Assembly: GCF_014655595.1 (NCBI RefSeq)
Contig: NZ_BNBL01000004.1
Coordinates: forward strand, 1-64,000
DNA: 64,000 bases
From: Streptomyces griseocarneus
GTDB lineage: Bacteria; Actinomycetota; Actinomycetes; Streptomycetales; Streptomycetaceae
Direction of reading: 5' to 3'
In this document: positions 40,989-49,907 of the stretch, one piece after another
Position numbering within the stretch: position 1 is the first letter of the stretch
Layout of the letters: each line of letters begins with the position of its first letter
The notes under the pieces: model-generated
Databases searched by the model: none
What the model was told of the DNA's origin: nothing
What the model saw: only the letters and a program-made list of their open reading frames with translations
Program-made: the position numbers and the translations under genes

Positions 40989-43199
40989 TCAGCCGTTGCG
41001 CTTCCAGCGCGGCTTGTCGCTGCGGCGGTCGAAGGAGTTCGCGCCACGGTGGTCGTCACGACGGCCGTACGGGCGGTCGCCGCCACCGGAGCGGAAGCCG
41101 CCGGCGGGGCGGTTGTCGTCGCGGCGGTCGCGGTTGAACGGACGGTCGCCGCCACCGGAGCGGTAGCCGCCGGTCGGGCGGTCGTCACGACGGAAGCCGC
41201 CGGAGGGGCGGTCGTCGCGGCGGAAGCCACCACGGTCGCCACCGCTGCGGTCGTCACGACGGAAGCCGCCACGGTCGCCACCACGGTCGTCACGGCGGTC
41301 GCCGCCACGGTCGTCACGACGGAAGCCGCCGGAGGGACGGTCGTCGCGACGGAAGCCACCACGGTCGCCACCGCTGCGGTCGTCACGACGGAAGCCGCCA
41401 CGGTCGCCACCACGGTCATCGCGACGGTCGTCACGACGGTCGTCACGACGGTCATCGCGACGGAAGCCGCCGGAGGGACGGTCGTCGCGACGGAAGCCAC
41501 CACGGTCGCCACCGCTGCGGTCGTCACGACGGAAGCCGCCACGGTCGCCACCACGGTCATCGCGACGGTCGTCACGACGGTCATCGCGACGGAAGCCGCC
41601 ACGATCGCCGCCACGGCGCTCGAAGTTGCCCCGCTCGTCGCGGCGCTCGTAGGCCGGGGCGCTCTGGGCCGGGATGGAGGCGGCGGGCGCGGTCTCCTCC
41701 GCCTTGGCGGCGGCGGCCTCGGCCTCGGCCTCCTCGGCGGCGGCGGCCACCGCGGCCTCCGGGTCCTCGCCGCGCTCGCGGGCGGCGCGGGCCAGCAGGC
41801 GGTCGGCCTCCTCGCGGAGCTCGGTCGCGCGGCGCTGGGCGCGCTCGACCTGGCGGTTGAGGTCGGCCAGCTCGCGCTCTGCCTGCTTGGCGGCGTTGGC
41901 CGCGGAGTCGGCCTGGACCTCGGTGAGGGAGCGAGCGCCGGTGATCTTGGCGACGTCCTCGTCGAAGGCGCCGGCACCGCCGACGATGTGGCGCGAGGCG
42001 TCCACGCCCGCGTCCTCCATCAGACGGAAGATCTGCTTGCGCTGGTGCGGCAGGGCCAGGGAGACGACCGTGCCGGACTGGCCGGCGCGGGCCGTGCGGC
42101 CGGAGCGGTGCAGGTAGTCCTTGTGGTCGCCGGCGGGGTCGACGTTGAGGACCAGGTCGATGCCGTCGACGTGGATGCCGCGGGCGGCGACGTCGGTGGC
42201 GACCAGGCAGTTCACGTAGCCGGCCTTGAAGTCCTCGAGGACGCGGGTACGGGCGCCCTGGGTCATGCCGCCGTGCAGGGCGTCCGCGCGGACACCGGAG
42301 TCGAGCAGCTGCTCGGCGACGCGGTCGGCGCCCATCTGGGTGCGGACGAAGATGATCGTGCGGCCCTTGCGGGCGGCGATGGCGGCCGTGACCGGGGCCT
42401 TGTCCTTCGGCTTCACGACGAGGACGTGGTGGGTCATGGTCGACACGGCGCCGGCGGAGGGGTCGACCTCGTGCGTGACCGGCTTGACCAGGTAGCGCTT
42501 GACGAGGGTGTCGATCTCGTTCTCCAGCGTCGCGGAGAACAGCAGGCGCTGGCCGCCGGCCGGCACCAGGTCGAGGATCTCGGTGACCTCGGGCAGGAAG
42601 CCCATGTCGGCCATCTGGTCGGCCTCGTCGAGGACGGCGACCTGGACCTTGTCGAGGGAGGCGGCACCGCGGTTGATGATGTCGCGCAGACGGCCCGGGG
42701 TGGCGACGAGGATGTCGACGCCGCGCTCCAGGGCGTAGATCTGGTTGCCCATGGACGTACCGCCGCAGACGACCTTCATCTTCAGGCCGAGCACGTCACC
42801 GTACGGCTGGAGGGCGTCGGCGACCTGCATCGCCAGCTCGCGGGTCGGGGTGAGGATCAGGCCGCGGGGGCGCTTCTTCTCGGTGTGACCGCCGGCCAGC
42901 GTGGACAGCAGCGGCAGACCGAAGGAGAGCGTCTTGCCGGAGCCGGTGCGGCCACGGCCGAGGATGTCCTTGCCGGCCAGGGCGTCCGGGATGGTCGCGG
43001 CCTGGATCGGGAAGGGGGTGGTCACGCCGTTCTGGGCGAGCTTGCGGACGATGGCCTCGTCCAGGCCCAGGTCACCGAAGGTGAGCTGCGGCTCGGCGGC
43101 CTCGGCGGACTCGGCGGCGGCCTCGACGACCTCGGCGGCAGCCTCGACGATCATCTCGTCGGCCTCGGGCATGGTGGTGGTGTCAGTGGAAATGGACAT
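40989..43199 (-). CDS. DEAD-box RNA helicase with long RGG/RDD-repeat tail
   Basis: 736 residues. After an acidic N-terminus the core runs from TFGDLGLDEAIVRKLAQNG (Q region) through GRGRTGSGKT, PTRELAMQ, TPGR, LDEADQMADMGF, LFSATLE, RGIHVDGIDLVLN and HRSGRTARAG. A coiled-coil segment (about 440-510) follows. The last 220 residues consist of GGDRGGFRRDDR-type repeats, an RNA-binding, likely condensate-forming tail. It probably serves ribosome or mRNA remodelling, especially in the cold. It is a paralogue of the helicase at 35194-36882. Confidence 0.95.
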   Translation of the reverse strand: MSISTDTTTMPEADEMIVEAAAEVVEAAAESAEAAEPQLTFGDLGLDEAIVRKLAQNGVTTPFPIQAATIPDALAGKDILGRGRTGSGKTLSFGLPLLSTLAGGHTEKKRPRGLILTPTRELAMQVADALQPYGDVLGLKMKVVCGGTSMGNQIYALERGVDILVATPGRLRDIINRGAASLDKVQVAVLDEADQMADMGFLPEVTEILDLVPAGGQRLLFSATLENEIDTLVKRYLVKPVTHEVDPSAGAVSTMTHHVLVVKPKDKAPVTAAIAARKGRTIIFVRTQMGADRVAEQLLDSGVRADALHGGMTQGARTRVLEDFKAGYVNCLVATDVAARGIHVDGIDLVLNVDPAGDHKDYLHRSGRTARAGQSGTVVSLALPHQRKQIFRLMEDAGVDASRHIVGGAGAFDEDVAKITGARSLTEVQADSAANAAKQAERELADLNRQVERAQRRATELREEADRLLARAARERGEDPEAAVAAAAEEAEAEAAAAKAEETAPAASIPAQSAPAYERRDERGNFERRGGDRGGFRRDDRRDDRRDDRGGDRGGFRRDDRSGGDRGGFRRDDRPSGGFRRDDRRDDRRDDRRDDRGGDRGGFRRDDRSGGDRGGFRRDDRPSGGFRRDDRGGDRRDDRGGDRGGFRRDDRSGGDRGGFRRDDRPSGGFRRDDRPTGGYRSGGGDRPFNRDRRDDNRPAGGFRSGGGDRPYGRRDDHRGANSFDRRSDKPRWKRNG
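41045..41630 (-). repeat. Tandem repeats encoding the RGG/RDD tail
   Basis: DNA units around CGGAAGCCGCCACGGTCG and CGGTCGTCACGACGG recur in blocks of two sizes across nearly 600 bp, including a larger duplicated block (compare 41320-41420 with 41460-41560). Copy number is likely to vary between strains. Confidence 0.8.
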
Positions 43200-43515
43200 G
43201 CGAAATGCGAAACCTTCCGGAGTTTCGGCACGCGCCCAAGCTCCGTGTCGGCTTCACAAATGACCGCCTCGATGCGGTCAGCCACGGCAAGGTAAGGAAC
43301 GCGCCACACGGCGCGCTTCTGTCAGGCGCCGGGCAAATGGGATCAAACGATCTACCACCATACGCACCCAACCGCGTGCAGCGCAAGCCGCGGTCCGAAT
43401 GGCCTGCGCCACAGGGGCCGCCGGGAGGCCGGTGACGGCCCGCCGAGGAGGCGCTACGGCCTGTGGCGTCCCGCGTCTGCGAAGCCTACGACAGTCCGGC
43501 CTACGGCGGTCCGCC
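43200..43515. other. Leader of the DEAD-box gene and intergenic DNA
   Basis: About 315 bp. It holds the upstream region of the helicase gene (GGAAGG near 43216) and the end region of the lipoprotein gene. Frames seen here are shadows. No terminator-grade hairpin was recognised. Confidence 0.35.
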
Positions 43516-44022
43516 CTACGACGGTCCGGCCTGCGGCCCCGGCTGGGGCGCCGGCGGGGAGGACGACGGCGGCTGGGTCGGCGGCGAGGGCGGCGCCTGG
43601 CTGCTCGGGGGCTGCGTGGGCGGCTGCGGCGGGGCCGACGGCTTGCCCGGCGGCTGCGACGTGCCCCCGCCCGGGTTGGCCGGAGGCTTCTGCGCCCCCT
43701 GCTTGCCGGAGTGCGCGGCGGGCGGCGAGGCCCCCGGCGCGGTCGACGGCGCCGCCGAGGCGGAACCCGCGCGCCCGCCCTTGGCCGCCGGGCTTCCGCT
43801 CGCCCCGCTCCGGCCCGCCTTCGCGTCCGCACGACCGGGCCGGCCGCCCGGCAGCCCGATCCCGCCGTCCGGCTGCGCCCCGGTCTCGCGCTGCTTGCCC
43901 GTCCCGCCGGGTGCCGGGTGCCCGGGGTCGCTCACGCTCATGCACCCGCCCAGGGCCAGCGTGGCCACGGCCGCGGCCGCGATACGGGTGAGCGCTGACG
44001 CGGGCGCCGACAATGCGCGCAT
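43516..44022 (-). CDS. Pro/Ser/Gly-rich lipoprotein of unknown function
   Basis: 168 residues. A signal peptide (IAAAAVATLALGGC) ends in a lipobox with Cys at about residue 27. The remainder is low complexity, rich in Pro, Ser, Gly and Ala (QPPTQPPSS repeats), with no folded domain visible. Such proteins are probably wall-spanning or adhesin-like. Codon bias is consistent with coding. I do not recognise a family. Confidence 0.65.
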   Translation of the reverse strand: MRALSAPASALTRIAAAAVATLALGGCMSVSDPGHPAPGGTGKQRETGAQPDGGIGLPGGRPGRADAKAGRSGASGSPAAKGGRAGSASAAPSTAPGASPPAAHSGKQGAQKPPANPGGGTSQPPGKPSAPPQPPTQPPSSQAPPSPPTQPPSSSPPAPQPGPQAGPS

Positions 44023-44117
44023 GGAAGAGACCGCCTTCGGGTGCAGGGGACAGGCTTCCTGCCCAACTGGCCCCGCCCCGCCCAGGACACGCCGGGCGGT
44101 CGGCCGTCAGCCATCGA

Positions 44118-44468
44118 TCATCCGTAGCCCAGCGCGTGCAGCCTCGCGTCGTCGATCCCGAAGTGGTGGGCGACCTCGTGAACGACCGTCACCTCCACCT
44201 CCGCCACCACCTCGTCGCGGCTCCCGCACATCCGCAGCGTCGGCCCCCGGTAGATCGTGATCCGGTCGGGCAGCACTCCGGCGTACCACTCGCCGCGCTC
44301 GGTCAGCGGCGTGCCCTCGTACAGCCCGAGCAGGTCCGGGGCGTCCGCCGGCGGCTCGTCCTCGACGAACACGGCGACGTTGTCCATCAGCCGCGTCAGC
44401 TCCGGCGGGATCCGGTCCAGGCCCTCGGCGACCAGTTCCTCGAACTCCTCGCGCGTCATCTCCAGCAC
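44118..44468 (-). CDS. Minimal zinc metallopeptidase-like (zincin) family protein
   Basis: About 116 residues. The zinc motif HEVAHHFGIDD (HExxH plus downstream Asp) sits near the C-terminus, with an N-terminal helix EEFEELVAEGLDRIPPELTR. This matches the MMP-like minimal zincin family (DUF1025-type) that occurs in many actinobacteria; the substrate is unknown. The GTG at 44468 gives the N-terminus MLEMTREEF that I recall for Streptomyces homologues. It has no signal peptide, so it is cytoplasmic. Confidence 0.85.
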   Translation of the reverse strand: MLEMTREEFEELVAEGLDRIPPELTRLMDNVAVFVEDEPPADAPDLLGLYEGTPLTERGEWYAGVLPDRITIYRGPTLRMCGSRDEVVAEVEVTVVHEVAHHFGIDDARLHALGYG

Positions 44469-44605
44469 CCCGCCATTGTCCGGCACGAACGCCTCCCGGG
44501 ACCGTTCGCGAGAGACCCTCGGCAAACCGTTTTGGCGATCGGTCCTCCCATCCCATATGCTTCTCACGTCCCCGAGGCGCTGCGAAGCGCCCAGGTGGGC
44601 CATCA

Positions 44606-44678
44606 GCCCTCATCGTCTAGTGGCCCAGGACGCCGCCCTTTCAAGGCGGTAGCACGGGTTCGAATCCCGTTGGGGGCA
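44606..44678 (+). tRNA. tRNA-Glu (TTC)
   Basis: 73 bases. Acceptor GCCCTCA pairs with TGGGGGC; anticodon stem CCGCC/GGCGG closes the loop CTTTCAA with anticodon TTC; T loop GTTCGAATCC. First of three closely spaced tRNAs. Confidence 0.97.
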
Positions 44679-44717
44679 CGCTGTACCGTGTGCGAGACTA
44701 GTGCTCGCACATAGCAT

Positions 44718-44792
44718 GGTCCTGTGGAGCAGTTTGGAGTGCTCGCCACCCTGTCAAGGTGGAGGCCGCGGGTTCAAATCCCGTCAGGACCG
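44718..44792 (+). tRNA. tRNA-Asp (GTC), copy 1
   Basis: 75 bases. Acceptor GGTCCTG pairs with CAGGACC; anticodon loop CTGTCAA with anticodon GTC; T loop GTTCAAATCCC. Identical to the copy at 49066. Confidence 0.97.
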
Positions 44793-44818
44793 CTGTGACC
44801 GTCTTCGGACGGTCGCGT

Positions 44819-44892
44819 GGCTGGGTAGCTCAGTTGGTACGAGCGTCCGCCTGAAAAGCGGAAGGTCGCCGGTTCGACCCCGGCCCCAGCCA
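44819..44892 (+). tRNA. tRNA-Phe (GAA)
   Basis: 74 bases. Acceptor GGCTGGG pairs with CCCAGCC; anticodon stem TCCGC/GCGGA with loop CTGAAAA, anticodon GAA; T loop GGTTCGACCCC. Confidence 0.97.
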
Positions 44893-44895
44893 CAG

Positions 44896-44925
44896 TGAGC
44901 CCCTCATCCCCGGATGAGGGGCTCA
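44896..44925 (+). terminator. tRNA cluster terminator
   Basis: A 13-bp stem (44896-44908 with 44913-44925) with a four-base loop, followed by GTGCTTTTCC. It starts three bases after tRNA-Phe. Confidence 0.85.
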
Positions 44926-44988
44926 GTGCTTTTCCCCCGCGAAATGCGTTCGCCGCTTCGCCGCGGCTGGTGCGATCCTGGGGTTCGT

Positions 44989-47900
44989 ATGTCTACGCAG
45001 CCTGCCCCCGCCACCTTCGACGGCCTCGCCGCCCGCCTCCCCGAGCTGATGCTGCGCGACGCGCAGCGGCTGGGGCGGCGGCTGGACGGGGCGCGCCGTA
45101 TCCGCAAGCCCGAGGCCCGTGCGGCCGTCCTGGCCGAGATCGCCGCGGAGGCCGACACGGCCGAGCTGCGGGTCCTCGGCCGCCGGGCCGCGGTCCCCGA
45201 GATCAGCTATCCCGAGCAGCTCCCGGTCAGCCAGAAGAAGGACGCCATCCTCGAGGCGATACGCGACCACCAGGTCGTGATCGTCGCGGGCGAGACCGGC
45301 TCCGGCAAGACCACCCAGATCCCCAAGATCTGCCTGGAGCTCGGCCGCGGCATCAAGGGCCTGATCGGCCACACCCAGCCCCGCCGGATCGCCGCCCGCA
45401 CGGTCGCGGAGCGCGTCGCCGAGGAGATGCGGACGCCGCTGGGCGAGGCGGTCGGCTGGAAGGTCCGCTTCACCGACCAGGTCGGCGGCGAGACCATGGT
45501 CAAGCTGATGACCGACGGCATCCTGCTCGCGGAGATCCAGACGGACCGCGAGCTGCGCCAGTACGACACGATCATCATCGACGAGGCGCACGAGCGCAGC
45601 CTCAACATCGACTTCCTGCTCGGCTACCTCGCCCAGCTGCTGCCCCGCCGGCCCGACCTCAAGGTCGTCATCACCTCGGCGACCATCGACCCCGAGCGCT
45701 TCTCCCGTCACTTCGGCGACGCGCCCATCGTCGAGGTCTCCGGCCGTACGTATCCGGTGGAGGTCCGCTACCGGCCGCTGCTGGAGGAGGACTCCGGCGA
45801 CGCCGACCGCGACCAGGTCACCGCGATCTGCGACGCCGTCGACGAGCTGCAGAAGGAGGGGCCGGGCGACATCCTGGTCTTCCTGTCCGGCGAGCGGGAG
45901 ATCCGCGACACGGCCGACGCGCTGGAGAAGAAAAAACTCCGCTTCACGGAGATCCTGCCGCTCTACGCGCGTCTGTCGCACGCCGAGCAGCACCGCGTCT
46001 TCCAGCGGCACACCGGCCGCCGCGTCGTCCTCGCCACCAACGTCGCCGAGACCTCCCTGACGGTCCCCGGCATCAAGTACGTCATCGACCCCGGCTTCGC
46101 CCGCATCTCGCGCTACAGCCACCGCACCAAGGTCCAGCGGCTGCCGATCGAGCCGGTCTCGCAGGCCAGCGCCAACCAGCGCAAGGGCCGCTGCGGCCGT
46201 ACGAGTGACGGCGTCTGCATTCGGCTGTACTCCGAGGACGACTTCCTCGCCCGCCCGGAGTTCACGGACGCGGAGATCCTGCGGACGAACCTGGCCTCCG
46301 TCATCCTGCAGATGACCGCGGCCGGCCTCGGCGACATCGAGAAGTTCCCCTTCATCGACCCGCCGGACCGACGCAACATCAAGGACGGCGTCGACCTGCT
46401 GCAGGAGCTCGGGGCGATCGACCCGCAGCAGAAGGACCCGAAGAAGAGACTGACGCAGCTGGGCCGCAAGCTCTCCCAGCTGCCCGTCGACCCGCGGCTG
46501 GCCCGCATGGTGCTGGAGGCCGACCGCAACGGCTGTGCCCGCGAGGTCATGGTCATCGCCGCCGCCCTGTCGATCCAGGACCCGCGCGAGCGGCCCTCGG
46601 AGAAGCAGGCGCAGGCCGATCAGCAGCACGCCCGGTTCAAGGACGAGACGAGCGACTTCCTCGCCTTCCTGAACCTGTGGCGCTACATCCGCGAGCAGCA
46701 GAAGACGCTGTCGTCGTCCGCCTTCCGCCGGATGTGCAAGTCGGAGTACCTGAACTACCTGCGCATACGCGAGTGGCAGGACATCTACTACCAGCTGCGT
46801 ACGGTCGCCAAGACGATGGGGATCCACCTCGCCGAGGAGGACGCGGCGCCCGAGCGGGTGCACCAGTCCCTGCTGGCGGGTCTGCTGTCCCACATCGGTC
46901 TGAAGGACACCGAGAAGAACAACGAGTACGTCGGTGCCCGCAGCGCCAAATTCGCGGTCTTCCCCGGTTCGGCGCTGTTCAAGAAGCCGCCGCGCTGGGT
47001 GATGTCGGCGGAGCTGGTGGAGACCTCGCGCCTGTGGGCGCGGGTGAACGCGAAGATCGAGCCGGAGTGGGTCGAGCCGCTCGCCCAGCACCTGGTGAAG
47101 CGCACGTACAGCGAGCCGCACTGGGAGCAGAAGCAGGCCGCGGTGATGGCGTACGAGCGGGTGACGCTCTACGGCGTGCCGATCGTGGCGCAGCGGAAGG
47201 TCAACTACGGCAGGATCGATCCGGAGACCAGCCGGGAGCTGTTCATCCGCAACGCCCTCGTCGAGGGCGACTGGCGGACGCATCATCAGTTCTTCCACGA
47301 CAACCGCAAACTCCTCGGCGAGGTCGAGGAGCTGGAGCACCGCGCCCGCCGCCGCGACATCCTGGTGGACGACGAGACGCTGTTCGACTTCTACGACCAG
47401 CGGCTGCCCGAACATGTCGTGTCCGGGGCGCACTTCGACTCGTGGTGGAAGCACAAGCGTCACGAAGAGCCGGAGTTGCTCAATTTCGAGCACTCGATGC
47501 TCATCAACGAGAACGCCGAGGCGGTCACCAAGGACGACTACCCGGACTCCTGGCGTCAGGGCCGGCTGAAGTTCAAGGTGACGTACCAGTTCGAGCCGGG
47601 CGCGGACGCGGACGGCGTGACCGTCCACATCCCGCTGCAGGTCCTCAACCAGGTCTCGGCCGAGGGCTTCGACTGGCAGATCCCGGGGCTGCGCGAGGAC
47701 CTGGTGACGGAGCTGATCCGTTCCCTGCCCAAGCCGATCCGCCGCAACTGCGTCCCGGCACCGAACTTCGCCCAGCGGTTCCTGGACTCCGCGGTACCCC
47801 TGCAGGAGCCGCTGACGACGGCGCTGGCCCGCGGGCTGCACCGGATGACGGCCGTGCGGATGGAGGCGGAGGACTTCGACCTCGCCAAGGTCCCGGACCA

Positions 47901-48930
47901 CCTGAAGATCACTTTCCGAGTGATCGACGAGCGCAAGCGCAAGATCGCGGAGGACAAGGACCTGGAGGCGCTGCGGCTGAGGCTCAAGCCGAAGACGCAG
48001 GCGGCGATCACCAAGGCCTTCGAGAAGGCCGCGGAGTCCTCCGGCGGTGGCGGCCTCGAGCAGCGCTCGGGCCTGACCCGGTGGACGGTCGGCGCGCTGC
48101 CCCGCACCTTCGAGACCCGTCGCTCCGGCCAGCCGGTCAAGGCGTACCCCGCGCTCGTCGACGAGGGCGCGTCGGTGGCCGTACGGCTCTTCGACACCGA
48201 GCCGGAGCAGCGCGAGGCGATGTGGCGCGGCACCCGCCGCCTCATCCTGCTCAACCTGCCCTCGAACCCCGCGAAATTCGCCCAGGACAAGCTCGGCAAC
48301 CAGCAGAAGCTCGCCCTGGCGCGGAATCCGCACGGCTCGATCCAGGCCCTCTTCGACGACTGCGTCTCCGCAGCCGCCGACCGGCTGATGGCGGCCCACG
48401 GCGGGCCCGCCTGGGACGAGGAGTCCTTCCGCAAGCTCTTCGACGCCGTGCGCGCCGACATCGTGGACGCGACGCTGGACACGATCCGCAAGGTCCAGGA
48501 GGTGCTGGCCGCCTGGCAGGCCTGTGAGCGCCGCCTGAAGGCCACCAGCAGCCCGGTGCTGCTGCCGTCCCTCACGGACGTCAGGCAGCAGCTGGCCGAG
48601 CTGGTCTGCCCCGGCTTCGTCACCGCCCACGGCGTCCGCCGGCTGCCGGACCTGCTGCGCTACCTCGTGGCCGCCGACCGGCGGCTGACGCAGCTGCCCT
48701 CCAACGCCGAGCGGGACCGCGCCCGCATGGCGAAGGTGACGGAGATGCGGGACGAGTACGCGTGGCTGCTGGAGCAGTTCCCCAAGGGGCGGCCGGTGCC
48801 CCAGGAGGCCCGCGAGATCCGCTGGATGATCGAGGAGCTGCGGGTGAGCTACTTCGCCCACGCGCTCGGCACCGCCCACCCCGTCTCGGACAAGCGGATC
48901 GTCAAGGCGATCGACCAGCTGGCGCCCTGA
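44989..48930 (+). CDS. hrpA: ATP-dependent RNA helicase HrpA
   Basis: About 1313 residues, the full HrpA length. The DEAH core has Walker A VAGETGSGKTTQIPK, HTQPRRIAARTVAERV, DEAH in IIIDEAHERSLN, ITSATID, and QRKGRCGRTSDGVCIRLY for motif VI. The winged-helix, ratchet and OB-like regions and the long HrpA C-terminal domain follow. HrpA resolves stalled or collided ribosomes on mRNA in E. coli. ATG 44989 starts the recognisable protein, without a clear ribosome binding site; the upstream frame overlaps the tRNA terminator. It is flanked by tRNA genes. Confidence 0.96.
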   Translation: MSTQPAPATFDGLAARLPELMLRDAQRLGRRLDGARRIRKPEARAAVLAEIAAEADTAELRVLGRRAAVPEISYPEQLPVSQKKDAILEAIRDHQVVIVAGETGSGKTTQIPKICLELGRGIKGLIGHTQPRRIAARTVAERVAEEMRTPLGEAVGWKVRFTDQVGGETMVKLMTDGILLAEIQTDRELRQYDTIIIDEAHERSLNIDFLLGYLAQLLPRRPDLKVVITSATIDPERFSRHFGDAPIVEVSGRTYPVEVRYRPLLEEDSGDADRDQVTAICDAVDELQKEGPGDILVFLSGEREIRDTADALEKKKLRFTEILPLYARLSHAEQHRVFQRHTGRRVVLATNVAETSLTVPGIKYVIDPGFARISRYSHRTKVQRLPIEPVSQASANQRKGRCGRTSDGVCIRLYSEDDFLARPEFTDAEILRTNLASVILQMTAAGLGDIEKFPFIDPPDRRNIKDGVDLLQELGAIDPQQKDPKKRLTQLGRKLSQLPVDPRLARMVLEADRNGCAREVMVIAAALSIQDPRERPSEKQAQADQQHARFKDETSDFLAFLNLWRYIREQQKTLSSSAFRRMCKSEYLNYLRIREWQDIYYQLRTVAKTMGIHLAEEDAAPERVHQSLLAGLLSHIGLKDTEKNNEYVGARSAKFAVFPGSALFKKPPRWVMSAELVETSRLWARVNAKIEPEWVEPLAQHLVKRTYSEPHWEQKQAAVMAYERVTLYGVPIVAQRKVNYGRIDPETSRELFIRNALVEGDWRTHHQFFHDNRKLLGEVEELEHRARRRDILVDDETLFDFYDQRLPEHVVSGAHFDSWWKHKRHEEPELLNFEHSMLINENAEAVTKDDYPDSWRQGRLKFKVTYQFEPGADADGVTVHIPLQVLNQVSAEGFDWQIPGLREDLVTELIRSLPKPIRRNCVPAPNFAQRFLDSAVPLQEPLTTALARGLHRMTAVRMEAEDFDLAKVPDHLKITFRVIDERKRKIAEDKDLEALRLRLKPKTQAAITKAFEKAAESSGGGGLEQRSGLTRWTVGALPRTFETRRSGQPVKAYPALVDEGASVAVRLFDTEPEQREAMWRGTRRLILLNLPSNPAKFAQDKLGNQQKLALARNPHGSIQALFDDCVSAAADRLMAAHGGPAWDEESFRKLFDAVRADIVDATLDTIRKVQEVLAAWQACERRLKATSSPVLLPSLTDVRQQLAELVCPGFVTAHGVRRLPDLLRYLVAADRRLTQLPSNAERDRARMAKVTEMRDEYAWLLEQFPKGRPVPQEAREIRWMIEELRVSYFAHALGTAHPVSDKRIVKAIDQLAP

Positions 48931-49021
48931 GCGGGCGGGCCGGCGCCGCCCGCGCGCGGCGTCGGCCGACGTGTGCTCCACGCCTCACCGAGGGAGTTCG
49001 ACCGCACCCCCTGACCTGCTG

Positions 49022-49027
49022 TAGAGT
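49022..49027 (+). promoter_or_regulatory. Promoter -10 of the second tRNA-Asp gene
   Basis: TAGAGT lies 38 bp before the tRNA; a weak -35, TTCGAC (48997-49002), is 19 bp upstream. The same TAGAGT hexamer precedes both tRNA-Gly transcripts near 61.3 and 61.7 kb. Confidence 0.5.
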
Positions 49028-49065
49028 CTTGTTTCGCAGCCCCGGGGAACCGGGAAAGCAAGCAA

Positions 49066-49140
49066 GGTCCTGTGGAGCAGTTTGGAGTGCTCGCCACCCT
49101 GTCAAGGTGGAGGCCGCGGGTTCAAATCCCGTCAGGACCG
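49066..49140 (+). tRNA. tRNA-Asp (GTC), copy 2
   Basis: 75 bases, identical in sequence to the tRNA at 44718-44792, including the GGAGTGCTCGCCACC D-arm/anticodon stretch and GTC anticodon. Confidence 0.97.
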
Positions 49141-49146
49141 CATCAC

Positions 49147-49184
49147 AGCAAGGCCCGCGCCATAGACTTGGCGCGGGCCTTGCT
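49147..49184 (+). terminator. tRNA-Asp terminator
   Basis: A 16-bp perfect stem (49147-49162 with 49169-49184) with a six-base loop, six bases after the tRNA. Confidence 0.88.
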
Positions 49185-49315
49185 GCTGTTCGGAGCCCTT
49201 CGGGGGCGCGTCGGCGGAAGGCCCGGATCCACTCCCCTGGTTCCGGGCTTCGTGCGTTCGACCTTGACTGCGACACGTGCCAGGGGTACCCAGTCAGTGG
49301 GAGGTGCTGCGCCCC

Positions 49316-49516
49316 ATGACGACGACCCGGCCCGACAAGCGGATGGAGAGCATCCGGCATGAGACCAGGGCGCTGCTGCGCGCCCACCTCTCCGCCGCCG
49401 TCGGCTACCGCCACCTGACCCGGCACTGCCCGGTCTGCCACCGGCTGCTGCGACTGGCCCAGGAGGCCGTGGGCGAGGCGCAGGAGCCCAGGGACGCGGA
49501 TGCCGCACCCCGGTGA
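49316..49516 (+). CDS. Small DUF6274-type protein
   Basis: 66 residues. A helical N-terminal half (ESIRHETRALLRAHLSAAVGYRH) leads to HCPVCHRLLRLAQE, a single CxxC-like metal or redox motif with flanking His residues. I recall it as a conserved Streptomyces family of unknown function. ATG 49316 is about ten bases after GGGAGGTG. It lies between the tRNA-Asp terminator and the bldC downstream region. Confidence 0.7.
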   Translation: MTTTRPDKRMESIRHETRALLRAHLSAAVGYRHLTRHCPVCHRLLRLAQEAVGEAQEPRDADAAPR

Positions 49517-49745
49517 CCCGCGCGGCATGGAGCGCTCAAGTCCTTTACCCCACAAGGGTGGTGGGCGACAAGCATGCCGCACTGTGACGGGAGTCACCGA
49601 AAGAGTTACGGGAGTGGGGGAGCTTAACCCCTTCCTACACCCGGTCAATTTAATATGTGCAATTGCACCTACCCCGGGGGCGTCCGGACCGTCCCTCCGG
49701 ACCGGGCCCCCGACGCGGCGGACGGCCGGCGTCAGGGCATAAAAA
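49517..49745. promoter_or_regulatory. AT-rich regulatory-looking stretch beyond bldC
   Basis: No convincing gene. GTGACGGGAGTCAC (49584-49597) is an inverted repeat whose left half recurs as GTTACGGGAGT (49605-49615), exactly 21 bp on. AGCTTAA and a perfect 12-bp palindrome GTGCAATTGCAC (49657-49668) follow inside an unusually AT-rich block (CAATTTAATATGTGCAATTG). It looks like an operator region, but no gene starts obviously from it. Confidence 0.45.
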
Positions 49746-49779
49746 GATCGCGCTGGACCCGGCGGAGTCCAGCGCGATC
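49746..49779 (-). terminator. bldC terminator with T-tract
   Basis: On the minus strand a 13-bp stem (49746-49758 with 49767-49779) is followed by TTTTT. It lies about 130 bp beyond the bldC stop. Confidence 0.85.
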
Positions 49780-49907
49780 GACGACTCACCCAAGTCGGTG
49801 GGCACGATGCCTGTTGGGGCAGGCACCGGGTCGTTTGTTGCGCAGGTGGAGCTTCAGTGGGCGGCTGCCGGGTTGGGGGCCCCGGTGGTCACCCGTTCTT
49901 CAGTTGT

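Noticed and set aside
41045..41630. CRISPR-like array
   Set aside because: The repeats are in frame, contiguous without unique spacers, and encode the RGG tail of a helicase.
49500..49742. 80-codon plus-strand frame between DUF6274 and the bldC terminator
   Set aside because: Overlaps operator-like and AT-rich DNA, with no known family and no ribosome binding site.
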